Shown: positions 1-5,080, counted from the stretch's first letter. The stretch is DNA of 5,352 nt from Firmicutes bacterium UBA1065 (GCA_002316225.1 DCDC01000151.1:1-5352), one strand, 5' to 3'. Notes: generated by a model not told the origin, from the sequence alone. Numbers and translations are program-made.

Positions 1-82
1 CAAAAATTCAATTAATGTGTGAAAAATCGAGAATATAAAGGGCAAAATTCACACAATACTTGAAATTTTGAGCAATATTGAT

Positions 83-145
83 TGTCATCCTGGGCAAGGC
101 GAAGGATCTCATGGGATTCTTCGGGCTAAAGCCCTCAGGATGACA
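83..145. repeat. Palindromic MITE/REP-like intergenic repeat
   Basis: The element is bounded by a perfect 10-bp terminal inverted repeat, TGTCATCCTG (83-92) and CAGGATGACA (136-145). Inside it, 101-122 forms a second near-perfect palindrome centred on CATG, whose two mismatches become G-U pairs in RNA. A third small hairpin, GGGCT-AA-AGCCC, lies at 123-134. From general knowledge, repeats starting with GTCATCCTGAG and containing GAAGGATCT are scattered in intergenic regions of many clostridial and other genomes; I infer this is one of them. It lies 9 bases past the stop of the 155-718 gene. No T-tract follows it on either strand, so it is not a standard intrinsic terminator, though its RNA could stabilise a 3' end. 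No coding potential and no transposase are present. Confidence 0.75.
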
Positions 146-154
146 CTGGGTAAG

Positions 155-718
155 CTATAGTCTGAATTGTCTTATAATGCCCCGGCTCAGCAGGTCTGCC
201 ATTTGGCGGGCTTGTTTTTCGGCATTGTCAAATACCATGATTCCTTCTGCATATTGGCCCATTAGTCTTTTTGTTGCTTCATCCTCTACCAATCCCAGGT
301 GCATGAAAAGCATATCCCTCCATTGGTCATATGACCAATATGGATTCAAGCTTGCAAGCAGGGCTGCAATTCTGTCTGCATTTTGATACCAGAGGGTCCT
401 TGTTCTTTCTGCTGCCTGAGTATCCCCTTTCTTGGCGTCTGCCACCAACTGGGCTGCTAACAGGAGGTGGTCCCGCAGCAATCTCTCAAATTCCCTTGCT
501 CCCCGACCATAGAATGGTTCCAGGGCATCCCCGAAGTCTGTGGGATTTCTAAGCAACCTGTCGGTAACAGGCTGTAAATCATTTAGTTCTTCAACTGCAC
601 TTACGATGTATTCCCTGGTCCAAAAAGAATGTTCTTCCCATAACTCTCTCATTCTGTTCATAATATTTATGGGTGTATAAAAAAAGTAGTCCCTGAACAT
701 CATGCCATTGTTCATCAT
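155..718 (-). CDS. Conserved helical protein of unknown function
   Basis: The protein has about 187 residues, is probably soluble and mostly alpha-helical, and has no signal peptide or membrane segment. Using numbering from the GTG at 721, landmarks are RELWEEHSFWTR (25-36), LQPVTDRLLRNPTDFGDAL (49-67), FYG (70-72), HLLLAAQLV (85-93), LNPYWSYDQWRDMLFMHL (125-142) and a C-terminal AEKQARQMADLLSRGIIRQF (167-186). I recall these segments from a family of Firmicute proteins often labelled hypothetical or, without support, acetylglutamate kinase; no kinase motif is visible. I place the start at the ATG at 718 because AAAGGG (726-731) then sits 7 bases upstream. The GTG at 721 would have only 4 bases of spacing and a second ATG lies at 715. 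By eye the gene is clearly richer in GC than its neighbours and it is bordered by palindromic repeats, which may reflect transfer. No promoter is clear; TTCAAG and TATATA spaced 17 bases apart just upstream are a weak candidate. Confidence 0.82.
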   Translation of the reverse strand: MMNNGMMFRDYFFYTPINIMNRMRELWEEHSFWTREYIVSAVEELNDLQPVTDRLLRNPTDFGDALEPFYGRGAREFERLLRDHLLLAAQLVADAKKGDTQAAERTRTLWYQNADRIAALLASLNPYWSYDQWRDMLFMHLGLVEDEATKRLMGQYAEGIMVFDNAEKQARQMADLLSRGIIRQFRL

Positions 719-749
719 CACTATTCCCTTTCTATATAATTATTAAATA

Positions 750-785
750 GCCATCCTTGAATAAGCAGATTATTCAAAATGACGG
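750..785. repeat. Inverted repeat upstream of the 155-718 gene
   Basis: TTGAATAA (757-764) and TTATTCAA (770-777) form a perfect 8-bp inverted repeat around a 5-base spacer. It lies 39 to 59 bases upstream of the chosen start codon at 718. On the minus strand the flanks read GTCATTTTGA on one side and TCAAGGATGGC on the other, recalling the ends of the 83-145 repeat (GTCATCCTG and CAGGATGAC). It may be a shortened, decayed copy of that element, or an operator or RNA hairpin in the gene's leader. The inverted repeat is seen directly; both interpretations are inferences. Confidence 0.45.
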
Positions 786-851
786 AAGTTAATATATAAT
801 ATTCATATAAAAGGAAACAGTGTTTTATTTTTATATGTCCACTATAAGATA

Positions 852-876
852 CCAGGCACCAATTATTGGTGCCTGG
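852..876. repeat. GGTGCC-type hairpin with an 11-bp perfect stem
   Basis: CCAGGCACCAA (852-862) and TTGGTGCCTGG (866-876) pair perfectly around a 3-base loop, TTA. That loop is the stop codon (TAA on the minus strand) of the small ORF at 863-1060. Neither side is followed by a T-tract, so this is not a canonical intrinsic terminator. The GGTGCC/GGCACC core recurs in the hairpin at 4146-4181, which suggests a dispersed repeat family in this genome. Confidence 0.7.
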
Positions 877-1060
877 CTCCTATCACATTGATTAGGATAA
901 GTATCCCTGCTCTTATTGCAGTTATTATATTTGCAAATAATTTATGCGTTTCTTTGAAGAGCAATGTTCTCATATACTCTTCATTAACTTTCTCACTATT
1001 ACAAAATATTTTTAATTCGTCATACCTGTCTTTATTATGGATATTGTCATATTTATACAT
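863..1060 (-). CDS. Possible small protein, 65 residues, doubtful
   Basis: This ATG-initiated ORF has a plausible ribosome binding site, GAGGT, 4 bases upstream of the start. The product is charged in its first half (MYKYDNIHNKDRYDEL) and has a hydrophobic stretch near the C-terminus (residues about 44-60, with one Arg inside) that may be a weak membrane segment or an amphipathic helix. I recognise no family. The last five residues (GARHQ) and the stop codon are encoded by one arm and the loop of the hairpin at 852-876, so the C-terminus may have been created when that repeat arrived and the original protein may have been longer. It follows the 1125-1562 gene by 64 bases on the same strand. 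It could be a real small gene, a remnant, or chance. Confidence 0.35.
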   Translation of the reverse strand: MYKYDNIHNKDRYDELKIFCNSEKVNEEYMRTLLFKETHKLFANIITAIRAGILILINVIGARHQ

Positions 1061-1124
1061 GTCAACCTCATTTTAACTTATGCATTGCAACGATTCTTTA
1101 AATCTTTTACAAGAGATGGCTTTC

Positions 1125-1562
1125 TTATTTTTTAACAACATTAACCATGCACTTCTGACCTGACCATAAAGTTTCCTTTACATCAAAGTCAATATCCGGG
1201 TTTAAGCCTCTCATCATACCTTCCATAGGGTCTAAACAAAAGATGTTGCAAGGACTTTGAGCCCCCGTTTTTTTTGCCAGTGCACACAGCATGCATTTAG
1301 TTGCCTGGGCTTTTAAGCCTTCATCATTTGTTTCAACCGTCCAGTCTGCGCAACCGAATAAGTCTGACAGCACCAAGAATACACCTTCCGGTTTTTCGAT
1401 TCCAAATTGGGCTGCCCGAATTTTTCCGTTTTGCAATTGTTCTTCTCTCTTTTCCAGGCTTACCTTTTCAAGTATTCCTTCATTTCCCATCCTCAAAACA
1501 AAGTCTGCCAATGCTCCTGCATAAATCATTTGCAGCATTTTAAATTTTTGTTCTAATCCCAT
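1125..1562 (-). CDS. Small Cys-rich protein, ATC hydrolase-like
   Basis: The product has 145 residues from the ATG at 1562. I prefer that start to an in-frame ATG at 1577 because the upstream ATG overlaps GGAGGA (1570-1575), an ideal Shine-Dalgarno site 7 bases before 1562. The N-terminal half is helical (MLQMIYAGALADFVLRMG, 9-26). The C-terminal half carries six cysteines: C71, C90, C93, C105, C109 and C138. They sit in a CxxC (90-93), a CxxxC followed by LDPMEG (105-115) and a terminal ETLWSGQKC (130-138). The pattern of spaced cysteines followed by a late ET..(S/D)G.KC segment recalls the L-2-amino-thiazoline-4-carboxylic acid hydrolase-like family (Pfam ATC_hydrolase), but I judge this from memory. 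A metal- or cofactor-binding or redox role fits equally well. It has no signal peptide and is likely cytoplasmic. It starts 39 bases after the CPBP gene on the same strand and could be cotranscribed with it. Confidence 0.8.
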   Translation of the reverse strand: MGLEQKFKMLQMIYAGALADFVLRMGNEGILEKVSLEKREEQLQNGKIRAAQFGIEKPEGVFLVLSDLFGCADWTVETNDEGLKAQATKCMLCALAKKTGAQSPCNIFCLDPMEGMMRGLNPDIDFDVKETLWSGQKCMVNVVKK

Positions 1563-1569
1563 TTTTAAA

Positions 1570-1575
1570 TCCTCC
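1570..1575 (-). promoter_or_regulatory. Ribosome binding site fixing the 1562 start
   Basis: GGAGGA on the minus strand lies 7 bases before the ATG at 1562. It overlaps the G of the alternative ATG at 1577, which has no comparable site of its own. It is therefore the main reason to shorten the protein by five residues. Confidence 0.8.
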
Positions 1576-1601
1576 ATGTGTTTTTACTATATGAGTGTAA
1601 C

Positions 1602-2384
1602 TTATATGATTTTTGTGACAACTAAACTAAAAAAATATCCCGTGCCAGTCATTAAAACATTGCTGAAACTATGCATCAGCATTGGATATACAAGGCTCCT
1701 GGTTTTTTGATAGACTATGCCTTGTATCATCCCCATCATAAAAGAATACAACAAGCTATAATAATTGATTTCCATATCAAAGGGTATTAAGGTCAATTTA
1801 GCATGGGCAAATGAAAACAAGACGGCTGCCAGAACAACTTCCAAAGTAATATCCTTATAAATAGAAATACTTTTCCCGAATGAATGGACTAAGATGGTTA
1901 CCGGCAAGGCCCGGTATACAATTTCTTCTGCCGTTCCGGTCAATAACAGTTGGAAGCCCAGGGTCCCGATAATATTTCGTCCGTTTAAAGGGAAATCATA
2001 TGCGGGCAGTTGATTAGCGGCATACAAAAGAATGTGAACCACAATCGAAATCAAAGCCCAGGCAGCGGTAAACACAACTAAACAGTTCTTTCCCCTTTTT
2101 GTATCACCAAGCTTAAGATAAAAATCAATTTTTAAAGTCTTGTTCAATATTGCAATTAATACTAAACCAAGTGTCATTTGAACAATATGATGTATGGATA
2201 TTCCTATAAAGACATCGTAAGGGTCAATTTGCTCATATAAAATTATCTGCGAAAATAATGTTCCAACCTTTCCCGATAAAACCTGCCATACAAGCAATGA
2301 GGCAAAAACAGCACTGCCATATAAGCTTTTTTCATAATTAATTGTTTTCAAATTATTAACCATATCATTTTTGATTATCGGCAT
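1602..2384 (-). CDS. CPBP family intramembrane glutamic endopeptidase
   Basis: This 260-residue polytopic membrane protein has hydrophobic segments at about 22-36, 58-80, 101-122, 137-150, 181-195, 208-225 and 231-256. It carries the three CPBP (CAAX protease/Abi) motifs in order: EExxxR as EEIVYR (E153, E154, R158), FxxxH as FSFAH (F190, H194) and HxxxN as HSFSN (H238, N242). All presumed catalytic and metal-binding residues are present, so it should be active. Family members cleave membrane-embedded substrates and include CAAX endopeptidases, bacteriocin-maturation and self-immunity proteins; nothing here identifies the substrate. The start is ATG 2384 or ATG 2363 (residue 8). Neither has a visible Shine-Dalgarno site, and an in-frame stop lies just upstream of 2384. 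A terminator separates it from the sigma factor gene, so it probably has its own promoter. The reading frame is intact. Confidence 0.92.
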   Translation of the reverse strand: MPIIKNDMVNNLKTINYEKSLYGSAVFASLLVWQVLSGKVGTLFSQIILYEQIDPYDVFIGISIHHIVQMTLGLVLIAILNKTLKIDFYLKLGDTKRGKNCLVVFTAAWALISIVVHILLYAANQLPAYDFPLNGRNIIGTLGFQLLLTGTAEEIVYRALPVTILVHSFGKSISIYKDITLEVVLAAVLFSFAHAKLTLIPFDMEINYYSLLYSFMMGMIQGIVYQKTRSLVYPMLMHSFSNVLMTGTGYFFSLVVTKII

Positions 2385-2389
2385 GCAGT

Positions 2390-2395
2390 ATTATA
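2390..2395 (-). promoter_or_regulatory. Candidate -10 box for the CPBP gene
   Basis: A perfect TATAAT on the minus strand ends 5 bases before the ATG at 2384. Transcription would begin almost on that start codon, giving either a leaderless message or translation from the ATG at 2363. A -35 box is poor (TTAATT at 16 bases). The match is exact but the region is AT-rich, so it may be chance. Confidence 0.3.
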
Positions 2396-2445
2396 AGGAC
2401 TAAAGCAGTAAAATTAAGGCAAAAGCCATATTAATTGCATGCAAT

Positions 2446-2494
2446 AAAAAAAACCTCCCATATTTGTTTTCACTTCATTAGTGGGAGGTTTTTT
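2446..2494 (-). terminator. Intrinsic terminator, possibly bidirectional
   Basis: AAAAAACCTCCCA (2448-2460) pairs perfectly with TGGGAGGTTTTTT (2482-2494), giving a 13-bp stem with a GC-rich half and a 21-base loop. On the minus strand the descending arm runs into eight T residues, a good U-tract ending the sigma factor message about 20 bases after its stop codon. On the plus strand the arm is likewise followed by TTTTTTATTTTT, so termination is possible in that direction too, although no plus-strand gene runs into it here. The loop is long for this class and contains a small alternative pairing, CACT (2471-2474) with AGTG (2480-2483). Confidence 0.85.
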
Positions 2495-2514
2495 ATTTTT
2501 GTGACAACTTTTTA

Positions 2515-3201
2515 TTATAATAATGAATCTTTTGAAAGCAAAATTTCCGAAGCCCTGTAAAAATTTACTCTATATACTGTCTTTCTTAGTTTCTCGTATT
2601 CCTCATCAAGATGAACTTCCTTAACCCATTTGCTCATCCTGCATTTACATTTTGAATCCGGATTTTTCAATATGCACTCGTCATTCAAAAAGTTGCGCAG
2701 TTTATTCCGTGCCCGAGATACCATCTTTCTGATGCTTGTTTCATCCTTTTCAAAGATTTCTCCTATTTCGGAATAAGACAGCATATTAATATCCCGCAGT
2801 ATATATGCCAGTCTAGTTTCATTATCCAGGCAATGCAAGGTTCCCGTCAGGCATTTGTCGCACATCTCTCTTACCCACAGGTTTTTGTCAAAATCCTGGT
2901 ATTGGGGTATTTCTATGTCCTCTCCATGAAAGTAATTGCTGAGAAAATGTGTGGAATACTTATGCTCTTCCTTTGCCATTCTCATGACAACCCTTGAAGT
3001 AATCTTATACAGCCAGGTGGAGACTTTTGCTTCGCCCCGGAAGCTTTTAAGACTCTTATTAACCTCAAGCCAGACCTCCTGGACGGCATCTTCCACCGTA
3101 TCCCTGTTTTGGATCATCCTTCTGCATATTGAATTAACCATCTTTCCGTAATTTTCGATGATGTCATCAATTGTCAAATTGTTATTAATAACACTCTCCA
3201 T
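2515..3201 (-). CDS. ECF-type sigma-70 factor with Cys clusters
   Basis: This alternative sigma factor directs RNA polymerase to a specific promoter set. Numbering is from the ATG at 3204. Region 2 spans about 16-80, with the DAVQEVWLEV core (39-48) and STWLYKITSR (62-71). Region 4 spans about 126-173, with the helix-turn-helix YSEIGEIFEKDETSIRKMVS (144-163) followed by RARNKL. No regions 1 or 3 are present, as expected for the ECF group. About 55 residues follow region 4, longer than a minimal ECF factor. Cysteines cluster in the linker before region 4 (C115, C118, C125) and just after it (C177, C186, C188, the last two as CKC). This suggests metal binding or redox sensing, somewhat like the metal-responsive CorE group, though the spacing is not the same as far as I can recall. 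No anti-sigma gene is adjacent. I prefer the ATG at 3201 because GAGG (3208-3211) is then 6 bases away rather than 3. The gene starts only about 21 bases after the nitroreductase stop and probably shares its promoter. Confidence 0.92.
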   Translation of the reverse strand: MESVINNNLTIDDIIENYGKMVNSICRRMIQNRDTVEDAVQEVWLEVNKSLKSFRGEAKVSTWLYKITSRVVMRMAKEEHKYSTHFLSNYFHGEDIEIPQYQDFDKNLWVREMCDKCLTGTLHCLDNETRLAYILRDINMLSYSEIGEIFEKDETSIRKMVSRARNKLRNFLNDECILKNPDSKCKCRMSKWVKEVHLDEEYEKLRKTVYRVNFYRASEILLSKDSLL

Positions 3202-3225
3202 CATACCCCTCGCACATTTGCCTTA

Positions 3226-4053
3226 TTATATATATCTTACAACTGCAGGCTTCCTGTTTACAGTTCTTTGGTACTTAACATTTGGGTAACCTAAAACAAA
3301 ACATAGTATGAATTCCTCATTTTCTTTCATGCCTATTAATTCTCTCAGTTTTTTATTGTATGTAATGGCTCTTTTGAAAAACCCTATATAACAAACTCCT
3401 AAACCCAATGAGTTTGCCTCCAATTCCATTCTTGAAGCTGCAATCCCCCCATTAACATCGGCAAAACCTGCCTTTTCTTCGCTTACTATGGCTATAACTG
3501 CAGGGGCATTAAAGAATAACCTGTCAACATTCTTTTCTTTATAATCTTCATACATCTTTATCCATGCCTTATGGTATAGGGACCAGCTGGCTTTATCAAT
3601 ACATGACGGATCGTTTCCCATATCATATAAGGTTTTTATTGCCACATCCCTGACTTCATTCAGCTTGCCCCTGATTATAATAAAACGGTTCATTTGCCTG
3701 TTGCTGGCTGTTGGAGAATAACGGCCTGCTTCAATTATTTTATTTAATGTTTCGGGCTCTATGTCTTTATCTTTGAATTGCCTGATGCTGCGCCTGAATT
3801 TTAGAAAATTTAATAATTTATCAGGTTCGATACTCATTTTTTCTTCATCAAACTTTATTATTTCATCAGCATCATACAAGGGCATTGACACTGAACCAAA
3901 AGGACATATTGCAAGACAGTGACCGCATTCATTGCATAGTTCTGAATCTGCTTCAGCTTTTCCATTTAATAGAACAATAGCATTCCTTGAACAATCCTTT
4001 ACACACAATCCGCACCCTGTGCATATTTCCTTATTTATCATTACTTGAGCCAT
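3226..4053 (-). CDS. 2[4Fe-4S] ferredoxin / nitroreductase fusion
   Basis: This 275-residue cytoplasmic flavo-iron-sulfur protein starts with a bacterial ferredoxin domain carrying two complete CxxCxxC...C motifs (C11, C14, C17, C21 and C40, C43, C46, C50-P51), which should bind two [4Fe-4S] clusters. From about residue 80 it has an FMN-dependent nitroreductase domain: RRSIRQF (87-93) and SPTASNRQ (113-120) for FMN contacts, then GLGVCYIG (217-224) and VLGYP (253-257). The ferredoxin part would pass electrons to FMN in place of NAD(P)H, a layout common in strict anaerobes; the substrate cannot be told. The start is clear: AGAGGTG (4059-4065) lies 5 bases upstream of the ATG. A good promoter (4101-4128) gives a leader of roughly 40 bases. 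No terminator follows the gene, which runs into the sigma factor gene after 21 bases. Confidence 0.95.
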   Translation of the reverse strand: MAQVMINKEICTGCGLCVKDCSRNAIVLLNGKAEADSELCNECGHCLAICPFGSVSMPLYDADEIIKFDEEKMSIEPDKLLNFLKFRRSIRQFKDKDIEPETLNKIIEAGRYSPTASNRQMNRFIIIRGKLNEVRDVAIKTLYDMGNDPSCIDKASWSLYHKAWIKMYEDYKEKNVDRLFFNAPAVIAIVSEEKAGFADVNGGIAASRMELEANSLGLGVCYIGFFKRAITYNKKLRELIGMKENEEFILCFVLGYPNVKYQRTVNRKPAVVRYI

Positions 4054-4100
4054 AAATACACCTCTTTCATATCAAAACTTTTTACATCACTTATTGTCTC

Positions 4101-4128
4101 ATTATACCATATATTAACAGATATTGAA
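4101..4128 (-). promoter_or_regulatory. Extended -10 promoter for nitroreductase-sigma operon
   Basis: On the minus strand TGGTATAAT (4101-4109) is an exact extended -10 element (TGnTATAAT). A weak -35 candidate, TTCAAT (4123-4128), lies 16 bases further upstream, which suits an extended -10 promoter. Transcription would start near 4094, about 40 bases before the nitroreductase ATG. The motif match is seen directly; activity is inferred. Confidence 0.7.
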
Positions 4129-4145
4129 CTAAGTTTTTAAATGTT

Positions 4146-4181
4146 TATGGTGCCGGCACCTGAAACAGGGCCGGCACCATA
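4146..4181 (-). terminator. GC-rich hairpin after the flavodoxin gene
   Basis: TATGGTGCCGGC (4146-4157) pairs perfectly with GCCGGCACCATA (4170-4181), a 12-bp stem. It is extended, past a bulged A, by CCTG (4159-4162) and CAGG (4166-4169) around an AAA loop. The left side also contains a self-complementary GGTGCCGGCACC (4149-4160), so alternative folds exist. The hairpin begins 3 bases after the flavodoxin stop and lies upstream of the next promoter, a natural place for an operon end. However, the following minus-strand bases (AACATTTAAAAACTT) are not a U-tract, so it may act as a 3'-end stabiliser or be a dispersed repeat rather than a true intrinsic terminator. Its GGTGCC core matches the hairpin at 852-876. 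Confidence 0.6.
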
Positions 4182-4184
4182 GAA

Positions 4185-4661
4185 CTATTTTTGCATTTCT
4201 ATTGCCAATTGTTTGATGTTCTCATGCTTTATGTCTGATTTGTCGGATGAAACCTTGACAATTTTCTTTACAATTGCCTTTTCCATGAAGTTCATTTTCT
4301 TGAAATCGAATGCTCCGCCGAAATGCTTTACAGATTTAGCTCTATTCAGGAGGTCTGCAGGGAAGTTGTCGGCTATTTCCTTTTCAAGTTCATTTCCTTC
4401 CTGCATTCCGCAGATAAAGAGTCCGATTTTCTTTTCCAAGAGTTCTTTCAAATTTTTATTGATAAAATCCGTTACTTCTTTTTGAATTTTACCGATATAG
4501 ACGGATCCGCCAATTATTACCTTGTCAAATTTGTCCAAATCAATTCTCTGGTTTTCCTTTAAATTAACCGTTTCAACATTACCGTCAAATTCTTTTGATA
4601 ATTCCATGGCACATTTTTCTGCGCACCCGTACTTGCTTGCATATACTATTAATGTATTCAT
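4185..4661 (-). CDS. Flavodoxin-domain protein (HemG-like)
   Basis: This 158-residue cytoplasmic protein should bind FMN and carry electrons. The N-terminal beta strand and phosphate loop are LIVYASKYGCAEKCA (4-18), a flavodoxin-type loop with Ser/Tyr/Gly in place of the classic TxTGNT. GGSVYIGKIQKEVTDFI (51-67) and FICGMQEGNE (82-91) are the next flavin-binding segments. The C-terminal HFGGAFDFKKMNFMEKAIVKK (113-133) followed by SSDKSDI matches the layout of the Flavodoxin_5 family, which includes the menaquinone-linked protoporphyrinogen oxidase HemG. No haem genes are nearby, so a general redox role is more likely than HemG function. Its ribosome binding site overlaps the stop codon of the FMN_bind gene, implying coupled translation. 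The gene is full length and ends at the hairpin 4146-4181. Confidence 0.9.
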   Translation of the reverse strand: MNTLIVYASKYGCAEKCAMELSKEFDGNVETVNLKENQRIDLDKFDKVIIGGSVYIGKIQKEVTDFINKNLKELLEKKIGLFICGMQEGNELEKEIADNFPADLLNRAKSVKHFGGAFDFKKMNFMEKAIVKKIVKVSSDKSDIKHENIKQLAIEMQK

Positions 4662-4666
4662 TTTCC

Positions 4667-4672
4667 CCTCCT
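4667..4672 (-). promoter_or_regulatory. Flavodoxin RBS overlapping the upstream stop codon
   Basis: AGGAGG on the minus strand (within TAGGAGGGG) lies 5 bases before the flavodoxin ATG at 4661. Its first A and G are also the last two bases of the TAG stop codon of the FMN_bind gene (4671-4673). Ribosomes finishing the first gene would clear and re-use this site, so the two proteins are likely made in linked amounts. Confidence 0.85.
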
Positions 4673-5057
4673 AATTATTCAGTGCATTTTCAATGGACTT
4701 TAAATACGCCTTGCAGCTTACCGTTGCCCCGGATACAAGATCCACCGTTGTGTTTTGTGCTGCCATTACATTTTGTAAAAGTTCGCTTGTTACTTCAGGT
4801 TTCGCTATCATCATGTCATCGGTTATTTCTATGTCGGTTATTTTGTGGTCTTTAACTGTTACACTGATTTCATTTGACCACCTGCCAAAATTATAGCTGC
4901 CTTTGTAAACTCCATCTTCCTTTACGGACAAATCAAGAGGATTAATGCTTAAATTCAATACTTCATTAAGGCCCCGGCTAAGGAAGAATAAGCTTGATAA
5001 AGCCACAACAACTAATACCAAAAATATAATTCCAACAACTTTCAAAACTTTTTTCAT
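4671..5057 (-). CDS. Membrane-anchored FMN-binding domain protein
   Basis: This 128-residue protein starts with MKK and a single long hydrophobic segment (about 5-26). There is no lipobox cysteine, so it is probably an N-terminal membrane anchor with the rest outside the cytoplasm. The remainder is an FMN_bind domain: DGVYKGSY (48-55), a central beta region (ISVTVKDHKITDIEI, 64-78) and the C-terminal signature DLVSGATVSCKAYLKSIENA (106-125). In this family (for example NqrC and RnfG) a Thr or Ser in the D..(S/T)GA(T/S) motif is covalently linked to FMN by the ApbE flavin transferase; T112 is the expected residue, with S114 as an alternative. No apbE gene is in the window. The protein is likely a short extracytoplasmic electron carrier working with the downstream flavodoxin. 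GAGGT (5066-5070) lies 8 bases before the ATG. It follows the regulator gene by 23 bases. Confidence 0.93.
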   Translation of the reverse strand: MKKVLKVVGIIFLVLVVVALSSLFFLSRGLNEVLNLSINPLDLSVKEDGVYKGSYNFGRWSNEISVTVKDHKITDIEITDDMMIAKPEVTSELLQNVMAAQNTTVDLVSGATVSCKAYLKSIENALNN

Positions 5058-5080
5058 TTACTTTTACCTCTCCCTTTTAT

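Noticed and set aside
16..55. 8-bp inverted repeat TGTGTGAA / TTCACACA with a wide spacer
   Set aside because: The short arms and 24-base AT-rich loop make it likely to be chance; no T-tract or gene start is associated with it.
83..145. Intrinsic terminator for the 155-718 gene
   Set aside because: The structure is strong but no U-tract follows on the minus strand, and the layout fits a dispersed repeat better.
177..552. Two overlapping plus-strand ORFs opposite the 155-718 gene
   Set aside because: They lie wholly antisense to a gene with recognisable family segments, have no good ribosome sites and resemble no protein family.
888..1076. Plus-strand ORF of 62 codons opposite the small minus-strand ORF
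   Set aside because: It starts at TTG with no ribosome binding site, overlaps a better minus-strand frame and is a low-complexity hydrophobic shadow.
2434..2445. 12-bp palindrome ATTGCATGCAAT next to the terminator
   Set aside because: About one palindrome of this length is expected by chance in a window this size, so it carries little weight alone.
4213..4896. Several plus-strand ORFs opposite the flavodoxin and FMN_bind genes
   Set aside because: They are antisense shadows of two clearly recognised genes and have no motifs or ribosome sites.
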